Shown: positions 22,177 to 29,192 of the stretch, one piece after another | Numbering within the stretch: position 1 is the first letter of the stretch | How the letters are laid out: every line of letters begins with the position of its first letter | Source of the DNA: CAKVLS01 sp045605365 | Lineage (GTDB): Bacteria; Bacillota; Clostridia; Christensenellales; UBA1242 | Direction: 5' to 3' | Assembly: GCA_045605365.1 (NCBI GenBank) | Contig: JAZUPV010000064.1 | Coordinates: forward strand, 1 to 29,192 | DNA length: 29,192 nt | Program-made: the position numbers and the translations under genes | The notes under the pieces: model-generated | Told to the model about the DNA's origin: nothing | Seen by the model: the letters and a program-made list of their open reading frames with translations, nothing else | The model's database searches: none

Positions 22177-24459
22177 CTACTCCCAAACAATCTCATTATT
22201 TGAGATTGTTTTTTTATTGTCAGTTTTGTATATTTTTATGGTGTTACTTTGTTTTGATATACTACCTTTGTCAATGTCTAATTTTGCTACTGCATAATAT
22301 TCTGTCAGTTGGTTATAAACTATATCTTTATCATAAAATTTCATATCACCATCTTTGTTATTGTAATCAAAAATTTTAGTCGTTTTGTCACCAACTTTTT
22401 TATATAATTCATAGTCAAGATAACTTTTAGATGGCACAATAATTTCAGTTTTATCAGGGTAAATATTATGCTTAATCTCAAAAGGCTTTATTTGTATAAA
22501 ATTGTCTGAAGTCTGCTTTGGCACGTTAAATTTAGAAAATTCTACCTGTTTTTTATACCTTGTAGGGGTATTTATAGAAGCTAATTTTATAAGATGATTT
22601 TCTTTATATTCGAGCATATCAATATCTAATTTTTCAATACTATCTGGCACGACAAACTTGTCAGTGTCTGCGATTTTTTGTAGTATATTTTTATTTATTA
22701 GAGTAGGTTGATTTGCTCCGTTAGTTGATTGTGTTAGGTTGTTTTCTACCTTACCACTAGTATTGCCAAGCCAAGTAGCTACAACATAATTTGGAGTATA
22801 AGCAATGTTGTATGCGTCAAGATTAGTTTGGTTTTTGCCACCTACAGTACCAGTCTTGCAGGCTATATCATAGGGCATATCTGCTAGTTTTCTGCCAGAA
22901 CCTTCTATAACAGTTTTTCTTAACATTTTTGTCATAAGATAGGCGGTATCGTCTCGTATTACTTTTGTTTTTGTTTGGTTGTTTTTGTATACAACTCGAC
23001 CATATTTATTTTCTATTTTTCGTATAAAACTACCACTGACAAAATAGCCACCATTACTTAGCGGTATATAACTGTTAGCAAGTTGTTGTATGGTGATACC
23101 TTTGTTAAATCCGCCTAACGCAAGAGCATATCCGCAGTCTTCTTTTTCGTAGTTTAAGCCTAGTTTTTTGGTATAATTTTTGGCTTTTTCGATACCAACA
23201 TACTCTAAAGTTTTTACAGCAGGTATGTTTAAAGACTTAGCAACAGCAGTCTCTATATCTGTCCAACCTACATATTTATTTTGATAATTTTTTGGGGTAT
23301 AATCACCCAAAGAGTATGGCTCATCTAATATTGGTGTTATAGGGTTTATTAGGTTGTTTTCTAATGCTGGAGTATACACCAAAATTGGCTTTATTGTAGA
23401 TCCAGGTTGTCTTCTTAGTTGTTGTAGATTATAGTTGCTTTTGCCATAATAAGCCAATATACCGCCACTATCGCTATCTATCACCATACTCAACTTGTCG
23501 GGGTTATTGTCTATATTGATTTTACTAACGGCTTTTGTTACTTCATTTTGCAAGTTAGGGTCCATATAGGTATATATTTTGTACCCATCTATAACAAGGT
23601 CTTTTTCTGATAAGTTAAGTATCTTACAAGCTTGGTCAATACTTGCGCTTAAATAAGTGTTATTGCCAAGCGCTTTTTCGTTTAAGTTTAACTCTATTTT
23701 TTTATTGATACTTGCATTGTATTGTTCTTTTGATATTTTGCCATCATCAAACATCTCTTTTAAGACCAGATTTCGCCTTTTAAGGCACTTTTCTGGATTA
23801 TTTGTTGGAGAATATGCCTCGGGCGATTTGATAATCCCAGCCAAAATAGCGCCTTCGTCTAAGGTTAGGTTGGCGGCACTTTTATTAAAATATCTTTGAC
23901 TTGCTTGTTCTATACCAAATGTACCACTGCCAAAATAAATTACATTTAAATAAGCTTGCATAATTTGGTCTTTAGAAAAATTCTTTTCTAATTGCTGTGT
24001 AAGTAATATCTCGTCTAATTTTCTCGAAAGAGTTTTTTTACTACTAAGGTGAGTGTTTTTAATAAGCTGCTGGCTTATGGTAGAAGCACCTTCTTTAAAA
24101 CTTAAGCTTTTTATGTTATTAACTACAGCACCCATAATACGTTTGTAGTTTATACCTTTATGAGTGTAAAAATTTTTGTCTTCGACACTAACAAAAGCTT
24201 GTACAACATAGTCTGGTACTTGATTTAGTGAAATGTATTTTCTTGATGACAAATATTGATTGTCAAGTTCTTGGTTATTTTTGTCATATACACTTACTTT
24301 GGTGTTAGCAAATTGTAGGGCAGTTTTATCAAATTTTACCCTAGAAAACTTACTAAAAACCCCGTTGTCAAACATTATAAAAAGACTAACAAAAATCAAT
24401 AAAACTATAGTAAAAACTAATATAAATTTCTTTAACTTAGACAAACTAGATTGATTCAT
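22177..24459 (-). CDS. Bifunctional class A penicillin-binding protein (transglycosylase/transpeptidase)
   Basis: It polymerises and cross-links peptidoglycan outside the membrane. The 760 residues begin with a short cytosolic part and one membrane anchor (about 11-30). The glycosyltransferase 51 domain has EDKNFYTHKG with the catalytic Glu 93, ASTISQQLIKN (125-135), RKLDE (146-150) and KDQIMQAYLNVIYFG (163-177). The transpeptidase domain has STIK with nucleophile Ser 354, SLN (409-411) and KTG (535-537). About 190 further residues contain a beta-rich, fibronectin-like segment (DYELYKKVG to YYAVAKL). It is the only minus-strand gene here. No Shine-Dalgarno is seen before the ATG; GATAAT lies at 24472-24467, 7 bases upstream. 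Confidence 0.95.
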   Translation of the reverse strand: MNQSSLSKLKKFILVFTIVLLIFVSLFIMFDNGVFSKFSRVKFDKTALQFANTKVSVYDKNNQELDNQYLSSRKYISLNQVPDYVVQAFVSVEDKNFYTHKGINYKRIMGAVVNNIKSLSFKEGASTISQQLIKNTHLSSKKTLSRKLDEILLTQQLEKNFSKDQIMQAYLNVIYFGSGTFGIEQASQRYFNKSAANLTLDEGAILAGIIKSPEAYSPTNNPEKCLKRRNLVLKEMFDDGKISKEQYNASINKKIELNLNEKALGNNTYLSASIDQACKILNLSEKDLVIDGYKIYTYMDPNLQNEVTKAVSKINIDNNPDKLSMVIDSDSGGILAYYGKSNYNLQQLRRQPGSTIKPILVYTPALENNLINPITPILDEPYSLGDYTPKNYQNKYVGWTDIETAVAKSLNIPAVKTLEYVGIEKAKNYTKKLGLNYEKEDCGYALALGGFNKGITIQQLANSYIPLSNGGYFVSGSFIRKIENKYGRVVYKNNQTKTKVIRDDTAYLMTKMLRKTVIEGSGRKLADMPYDIACKTGTVGGKNQTNLDAYNIAYTPNYVVATWLGNTSGKVENNLTQSTNGANQPTLINKNILQKIADTDKFVVPDSIEKLDIDMLEYKENHLIKLASINTPTRYKKQVEFSKFNVPKQTSDNFIQIKPFEIKHNIYPDKTEIIVPSKSYLDYELYKKVGDKTTKIFDYNNKDGDMKFYDKDIVYNQLTEYYAVAKLDIDKGSISKQSNTIKIYKTDNKKTISNNEIVWE
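22185..22215 (+). terminator. recA terminator inside the 3' end of the convergent PBP gene
   Basis: AAACAATCTCA (22185-22195) pairs perfectly with TGAGATTGTTT (22201-22211) around a 5-base loop, followed on the + strand by T to 22215. It starts 20 bases after the recA stop and lies wholly within the last codons of the minus-strand PBP gene. Read from the minus strand the hairpin is followed by TTTGGG, so it should work mainly for recA. The two stop codons are 12 bases apart and sit in the inverted repeat TAGTAT/ATACTA (22162-22179). Confidence 0.85.
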
Positions 24460-24514
24460 ATATTTTATTATCTTAATATTATTAAATAATATTACTAAAT
24501 TTTTATTTATTAAG

Positions 24515-24543
24515 TTGAAAAAGTTATAAAAAAAATATATAAT
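24515..24543 (+). promoter_or_regulatory. Strong vegetative promoter for miaB-mutS-mutL, leaderless arrangement
   Basis: TTGAAA (24515-24520), exactly 17 bases, then a perfect TATAAT (24538-24543). A start 7 bases after the -10 would be at 24550, only three bases before the miaB ATG at 24553. There is no Shine-Dalgarno sequence. The site lies in the 93-base, very AT-rich gap between the divergent PBP and miaB genes. Confidence 0.8.
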
Positions 24544-24552
24544 GTTGTTATT

Positions 24553-25875
24553 ATGGATGAAAAGTTTTATTTAATAAATACCTACGGCTGCCAAATGAAT
24601 ATTCACGAGTCAGAAAAACTCGCTGGCATGCTAGAAAAGTTAGGTTATAAATCAACAGAAGATACAAAAAAGGCAAATGTTATTGTCTTTAATACTTGCT
24701 GCATTAGAGAAACAGCAGAACAAAAAATTTATGGCAATATTGGTGACCTAAAGGGTTTAAAAAAACAACGCCCAGACCTAATTATTGCAGTATGTGGCTG
24801 TATGTCTCAACAAGAAGGTGTGGCTGACAATATCAAAAAGAAATTTCCTTTTGTCAATATTGTCTTTGGCACTCACAACCTACATATGTTTGAAGAATAT
24901 TTAAAAGAACACATAAACACCAGCAAAAAAGTTTATCAAGTATGGAGCAAAGAACAACAAATAGTAGAAAACACTCCTGTTTATCGTACAAGCAACTACA
25001 ATGCTTGGGTAAACATTATGTACGGTTGCAACAACTTCTGCACATACTGTATAGTACCTTATGTCCGTGGTAGAGAACGTAGCCGCAAGATGCAAGATAT
25101 TATCTTAGAAGTAACTGACCTTGTTCAAAATCACGGTTACAAGACTATTACCTTGCTTGGTCAAAATGTCAATTCTTACGGCAATGATATTGAAGACAAA
25201 GATGTTAACTTTGCTAATCTCTTGTCTCAACTTTGCAAGATAGAAGGGGATTTTAGAATTAAGTTTTTGACATCTCATCCAAAAGACCTTACTGACGAAG
25301 TTATACAGGTTATCGCACGTGAACCAAAAATAAGCAAAACTATTCATTTGCCTGTTCAGTCTGGTAGTACACAAATATTAACCAGTATGAATAGACATTA
25401 TACCGCAGAACATTATTATCAACTTATTGATAAGATAAAAGCGGCTATCCCACAAGTTAACCTAACAACTGACATTATTGTTGGTTTCCCTGGCGAAACT
25501 GAAGAAGACTTTATGCAGACATATAAGCTTATAGAATATGTCCGCTATACTAGTTTATTTGCTTTTATGTACTCAAAACGTAGCGGCACCATAGCAGAAA
25601 AAATGGACGGTCAAATCTCTAGCGCAATAAAACACGAACGTGTAAACAAAATTTTGGCACTAGAAAGATCTATTAGCAAAGAGATAACTCAAGCAATGCA
25701 AGGTCAAGTTGTCGAAGTACTTATAACCGACAAAGTTAAAGATAAATTTATCGGCAAAACTGACTGCGGCAAAACCGTAGAAATATCTAACCCAGAAGTT
25801 GTTTTGGGTGAGTTTTATAATGTACAAATAGGCAAGATTGTTAACAACAAACTTGTTGGCAATATTGTCAAATAA
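24553..25875 (+). CDS. miaB: tRNA-2-methylthio-N6-dimethylallyladenosine synthase MiaB
   Basis: MiaB is a radical-SAM methylthiotransferase that adds a methylthio group to i6A37 next to the anticodon of tRNAs reading U-starting codons; it acts after MiaA. The 440 residues are full length. Auxiliary-cluster cysteines are C13 (TYGCQMN), C49 (NTCC) and C83 (CGCM). The radical-SAM motif is CNNFCTYC (C159, C163 and C166), followed by IVPYVRGRERSR, typical of MiaB. A TRAM domain forms the last 65 residues or so. A strong promoter ends only 9 bases before the ATG and no ribosome binding site is present, so the mRNA may be leaderless. mutS follows after 21 bases. Confidence 0.96.
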   Translation: MDEKFYLINTYGCQMNIHESEKLAGMLEKLGYKSTEDTKKANVIVFNTCCIRETAEQKIYGNIGDLKGLKKQRPDLIIAVCGCMSQQEGVADNIKKKFPFVNIVFGTHNLHMFEEYLKEHINTSKKVYQVWSKEQQIVENTPVYRTSNYNAWVNIMYGCNNFCTYCIVPYVRGRERSRKMQDIILEVTDLVQNHGYKTITLLGQNVNSYGNDIEDKDVNFANLLSQLCKIEGDFRIKFLTSHPKDLTDEVIQVIAREPKISKTIHLPVQSGSTQILTSMNRHYTAEHYYQLIDKIKAAIPQVNLTTDIIVGFPGETEEDFMQTYKLIEYVRYTSLFAFMYSKRSGTIAEKMDGQISSAIKHERVNKILALERSISKEITQAMQGQVVEVLITDKVKDKFIGKTDCGKTVEISNPEVVLGEFYNVQIGKIVNNKLVGNIVK

Positions 25876-25896
25876 TTTACAAAAGGATTTAATCAA

Positions 25897-28485
25897 ATGG
25901 CACTTTCACCAATGATGCAACAATATATGCAAACAAAAGAACAATACAAAGATTGTTTGCTATTTTACCGTTTAGGTGACTTTTATGAGATGTTTTTTGA
26001 TGATGCGATAACAGCTTCAAAAGTTTTAGATTTGACCCTTACAGGCAGAAACTGCGGCTTAGAAGAACGTGCTCCAATGTGTGGCGTACCATATCACGCA
26101 GTAGAGACATATATCGCAAAACTTATCGACAATGGTTATAAAGTAGCCATATGCGAGCAATTAACAACTCCAGAACAAGGCAAGATTGTTGCGCGTGACG
26201 TTATTAGAGTTATAACACCAGGTACAGTTATCGAAAACTCTATGCTTGACGAAAAGAAAAATAACTACATAGCAAGTGTATACAAACAAAAGACAAACCT
26301 TGGTATAGCATACTGTGATATTACAACAGGCGAGTTTGTAGTGTCAGAATTTAGTCAAGATGGCATTAACGCTCTTAATGATATACTTGTAAGAATTAGA
26401 CCTTCAGAAATTATCTGCAACGAAGAAACCCTACAAATATCATCAAACCTTGCCTGTGTCAAACTTAACATTATGCCAAAGTTTCAAACTTATTTTGAAT
26501 ATGCCTATGACTATGACACAGCTTGCGACACTATCAAAAAACAGTTAAACATAGCTACATTAGTAGGTTTTGACTTTGCAAAGTTAGACAACGCTATATG
26601 TGCTAGCGGTGCGCTTATAAAGTATATTTTAGAGACTCAAAAGCGTACTCTTAATAGCATTAACAAAATATCTGTAGAAAAAAACTCTGACTATCTATAT
26701 ATGGATATATCTACTTGTCGCAACCTAGAGTTAACCGAGACTATCAGAGACCAAAAGAAAAAAGGTTCTATACTATGGCTTCTTGACAATACCAAGACCA
26801 GTATGGGCGCAAGACTTTTACGCAACTGGGTATTACAACCATTAACCAACGAAACAAAAATTAATGACAGATTGCAAGCAGTAGAAGAACTTGTCAATAA
26901 TCCAATCGTTCTTAACGACATAACAACCGTTATCAATAATATCAGCGACATACAACGTCTTACTGGCAAAATTTCTTATGGTAGCATTATGCCTAGAGAT
27001 TGTCTAATGTTAAAAAACTCTTTAATAAACCTACCAGATGTCTATCACTTGGTACGTAATTTAAAGAGCAACATAGCATCTAGTCTATTAATAGACGTAG
27101 ACAAAATAAACGAGCTAACAACATTTTTAGACAAAGCCATAGACGAAGATGCACCTAACATTATCTCTGGCGGCGGATTTATAAAAAATGGCTTTAACCA
27201 AGAATTAGACCAACTAAAAAATATCGGTATCGAAGGTCAAAAATGGCTTGCCGCACTAGAAGCAACCGAGAGAGAACAAACCGGCATAAAAAACCTTAAA
27301 GTAGGGTATACAAGAGTTTTTGGTTATTATATAGAAGTAAGCAAAGCTCAACAAGACCAAATACCTTTTAGATATCAACGTAGACAAACAGTAGCCAACC
27401 ACGAAAGATATATAACCGAAGAGTTAAAACAAATCGAAGAAAAAATACTAAATGCAGAAGATTTGTCTATCAAACTAGAACAACAAATCTACAACCAAGC
27501 CAAAGAATATATGCAAACTCTAGTATCTGACTTGCAACAAATCTCTCTAGATATTGCAACTCTAGACTGTTTGTGTTCTTTAGCACAAGTTGCTATTAAA
27601 CATAACTATGTCAAACCAACCATTAACAACTCTATAAAAACAATCAATATCAAAGAAGGTAGACACCCGGTAGTAGAAGCTTTGCTTAAAGATGAACAGT
27701 TTATACCAAATGATTGTTTCTTAGATACCAATCAAGACCGTACTTTGATAATAACTGGTCCTAATATGGCTGGTAAAAGTACATATATGCGCCAAATAGC
27801 AGTTATAACTCTACTAGCACATATTGGTAGTTTTGTACCAGCAAAACAAGCAGAAATCAGTATAACCGACCGTATCTTTACACGTATAGGTGCAACAGAT
27901 GACCTTGCATATGGTCAAAGTACCTTTATGGTAGAGATGATAGAAGTAGCCAACATCATCAACAACGCCACAAAAGATAGCCTTTTGATTTTAGACGAAG
28001 TTGGTCGTGGTACATCTACTTATGACGGTCTAAGTATAGCTTGGGCTGTGTTAGAATATATCACCAACAATATCCAAGCAAAAACACTTTTTGCAACGCA
28101 CTATCACGAAATTGCCGACCTAGAAGGTCAACTTGACGGTGTAAAAAACTACCGTATATCAGTCAAAGAGTTTAACGACCAAGTTATCTTCTTAAGAAAA
28201 ATAGTTCGTGGTGGAGCAAACAAAAGTTTTGGTATACAAGTAGCGTCTTTGGCAGGTATCAACAACAACGTTATAAAACGAGCTAAAGAAATATTACACG
28301 CTCTTGAAGAAAACGATTTATGCAAAGACAGCAAGTTGTTTAAAGACAATACAACTCAACCAGTCGATACTACTGATTACAAAGAAATTATCTCAATACT
28401 ACAAGAAACTAATATGAATACCGTTTCTCCAATAGTAGCATTTGAGATTTTAAACGACTTAGTACAAAAAGCAAAAAAGGAGTAA
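25897..28485 (+). CDS. mutS: DNA mismatch repair protein MutS
   Basis: MutS dimers detect mismatches and, as ATP-dependent clamps, recruit MutL. The 862 residues are full length. The N-terminal mismatch-probing motif is FYE (29-31, within RLGDFYEMFF). The connector, lever and clamp domains follow. The ATPase has Walker A GPNMAGKS at 621-628 and Walker B LILDEVGRGTSTYDG (Asp 700), then the helix-turn-helix dimerisation region. AAAAGGA just before the ATG serves as ribosome binding site. It is cotranscribed with miaB and mutL; its last codons and stop overlap the mutL ribosome binding site. Confidence 0.98.
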   Translation: MALSPMMQQYMQTKEQYKDCLLFYRLGDFYEMFFDDAITASKVLDLTLTGRNCGLEERAPMCGVPYHAVETYIAKLIDNGYKVAICEQLTTPEQGKIVARDVIRVITPGTVIENSMLDEKKNNYIASVYKQKTNLGIAYCDITTGEFVVSEFSQDGINALNDILVRIRPSEIICNEETLQISSNLACVKLNIMPKFQTYFEYAYDYDTACDTIKKQLNIATLVGFDFAKLDNAICASGALIKYILETQKRTLNSINKISVEKNSDYLYMDISTCRNLELTETIRDQKKKGSILWLLDNTKTSMGARLLRNWVLQPLTNETKINDRLQAVEELVNNPIVLNDITTVINNISDIQRLTGKISYGSIMPRDCLMLKNSLINLPDVYHLVRNLKSNIASSLLIDVDKINELTTFLDKAIDEDAPNIISGGGFIKNGFNQELDQLKNIGIEGQKWLAALEATEREQTGIKNLKVGYTRVFGYYIEVSKAQQDQIPFRYQRRQTVANHERYITEELKQIEEKILNAEDLSIKLEQQIYNQAKEYMQTLVSDLQQISLDIATLDCLCSLAQVAIKHNYVKPTINNSIKTINIKEGRHPVVEALLKDEQFIPNDCFLDTNQDRTLIITGPNMAGKSTYMRQIAVITLLAHIGSFVPAKQAEISITDRIFTRIGATDDLAYGQSTFMVEMIEVANIINNATKDSLLILDEVGRGTSTYDGLSIAWAVLEYITNNIQAKTLFATHYHEIADLEGQLDGVKNYRISVKEFNDQVIFLRKIVRGGANKSFGIQVASLAGINNNVIKRAKEILHALEENDLCKDSKLFKDNTTQPVDTTDYKEIISILQETNMNTVSPIVAFEILNDLVQKAKKE

Positions 28486-28488
28486 TCT

Positions 28489-29192
28489 ATGTCAAAGATA
28501 AACGTTCTTGACAGTTCTATATATAACCGCATTGCAGCTGGTGAAGTTGTAGAGCGCCCATCTTCTATAGTAAAAGAACTTGTCGAAAACAGTATAGATG
28601 CTGGTGCAACACACATCGTTGTAGAGATACAAAATGGTGGCACAAAAAGTATTAAAGTTAGCGACAACGGCAAAGGTATAGACTTTGATGATTTGACAAA
28701 AGCTTTCTTGCCACACGCCACTAGCAAAATCGCCACAGTTGACGACCTAGACAGCATTTCGACCCTTGGGTTTAGGGGTGAAGCTCTTGCTAGTATTGCA
28801 TCTGTTAGCCAAGTGACACTATTGTCAAAAACCAAAGATTGTGACCACGGTGGAGAAATCTATGTCGAAGGTGGCAAAATATCAAAACCTGTCCAAAAAG
28901 GTACACCTGACGGCACATATATCAGTGTTAACAATTTATTTTTTAATACGCCAGCTAGAGCAAAGTTTTTAAAAAGCGACAAGGTAGAAGAAAATTATAT
29001 AACCAACATCATCTCAAGGTTTATCTTAGCAAACCCAAATATCGCATTTAAATACATAGCAGATAGTAGAACCATCTATCAAACACAAGGTTTGGACTTG
29101 ACAGAAGCTATCTTTGTAGTTTATGGCAAAGACGCCGTTAAAAGCTTGTTAAGTGTAGACTACAAACAAGGTGATATAAGTGTAACAGGTTT
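28489..29192 (+). CDS. mutL: DNA mismatch repair protein MutL (3' truncated by window end)
   Basis: MutL is the ATPase that links MutS to downstream repair. The frame starts at ATG 28489, with AAGGAG (28478-28483) running into the mutS stop, and stays open for 234 codons to the window end. The GHKL ATPase motifs are complete: KELVENSIDAGA with Glu 30, Asn 34 and Asp 38, DNGKGI (59-64) and TLGFRGEALASI (92-103). NTPARAKFLKS, the MutL signature, follows near residue 150. The transducer domain is just beginning, and the C-terminal endonuclease domain lies outside. miaA or hfq often follow in related genomes, but this cannot be checked here. Confidence 0.97.
   Translation, partial: MSKINVLDSSIYNRIAAGEVVERPSSIVKELVENSIDAGATHIVVEIQNGGTKSIKVSDNGKGIDFDDLTKAFLPHATSKIATVDDLDSISTLGFRGEALASIASVSQVTLLSKTKDCDHGGEIYVEGGKISKPVQKGTPDGTYISVNNLFFNTPARAKFLKSDKVEENYITNIISRFILANPNIAFKYIADSRTIYQTQGLDLTEAIFVVYGKDAVKSLLSVDYKQGDISVTG

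Overview
The window is an AT-rich stretch of bacterial chromosome packed with housekeeping genes. It most resembles a low-GC Firmicutes genome of Clostridia type, probably an uncultured lineage. The evidence is the gene order (ruvAB-queA-tgt-yajC-secDF-recJ; rpsO-pnp-ylxY-M16 peptidase-ftsK; pgsA-cinA-recA; miaB-mutS-mutL), AAGGAG-type ribosome binding sites, TTGACA/TATAAT-type promoters, U-tailed hairpin terminators, and a YlxY-type deacetylase homologue of the kind found in spore formers. The code is standard bacterial, with TAA, TAG and TGA all used as stops. All genes but one lie on the + strand. I see no tRNA, rRNA, CRISPR array, insertion sequence or phage gene, and no gene-free stretch longer than about 240 bases.

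Layout. (1) 1-3663: ruvA (5' end cut off by the window), ruvB, queA and tgt, covering Holliday-junction branch migration and two steps of queuosine tRNA modification. (2) 3689-7329: a promoter, then yajC and a small membrane protein; a terminator and a strong promoter; then secD and secF, closed by a terminator. This is the ancillary part of the Sec export machine. (3) 7380-9770: recJ. (4) 9826-12484: a terminator, an extended -10 promoter and a possible S15-binding leader, then rpsO and pnp separated by an intercistronic terminator. (5) 12512-14701: a ylxY-like deacetylase homologue and an M16 peptidase, each followed by a terminator. (6) 14732-22215: a long operon of ftsK/spoIIIE, rimO, pgsA, a degenerate cinA and recA, with tight junctions and one terminator at the end. 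(7) 22177-24459: the only minus-strand gene, a class A penicillin-binding protein convergent with recA. (8) 24515-29192: a promoter followed by miaB, mutS and mutL, with mutL running off the window.

Functional themes are DNA repair and recombination (RuvAB, RecJ, RecA, MutS, MutL, FtsK), tRNA and ribosome modification (QueA, Tgt, RimO, MiaB), export (YajC, SecD, SecF), RNA turnover (PNPase) and envelope synthesis (PgsA, PBP). I found no clearly new multi-gene system. The points most worth a second look are a CinA homologue that has lost the signature motifs of both enzymatic domains yet stays full length beside recA; miaB, whose near-consensus promoter places the transcript start almost on the ATG with no Shine-Dalgarno (ylxY and the PBP look similar but weaker); a terminator-like hairpin whose 3' arm contains the next gene's ribosome binding site; a recA terminator lying inside the last codons of the convergent PBP gene; and a roughly 410-residue linker in FtsK with a repeated short motif.
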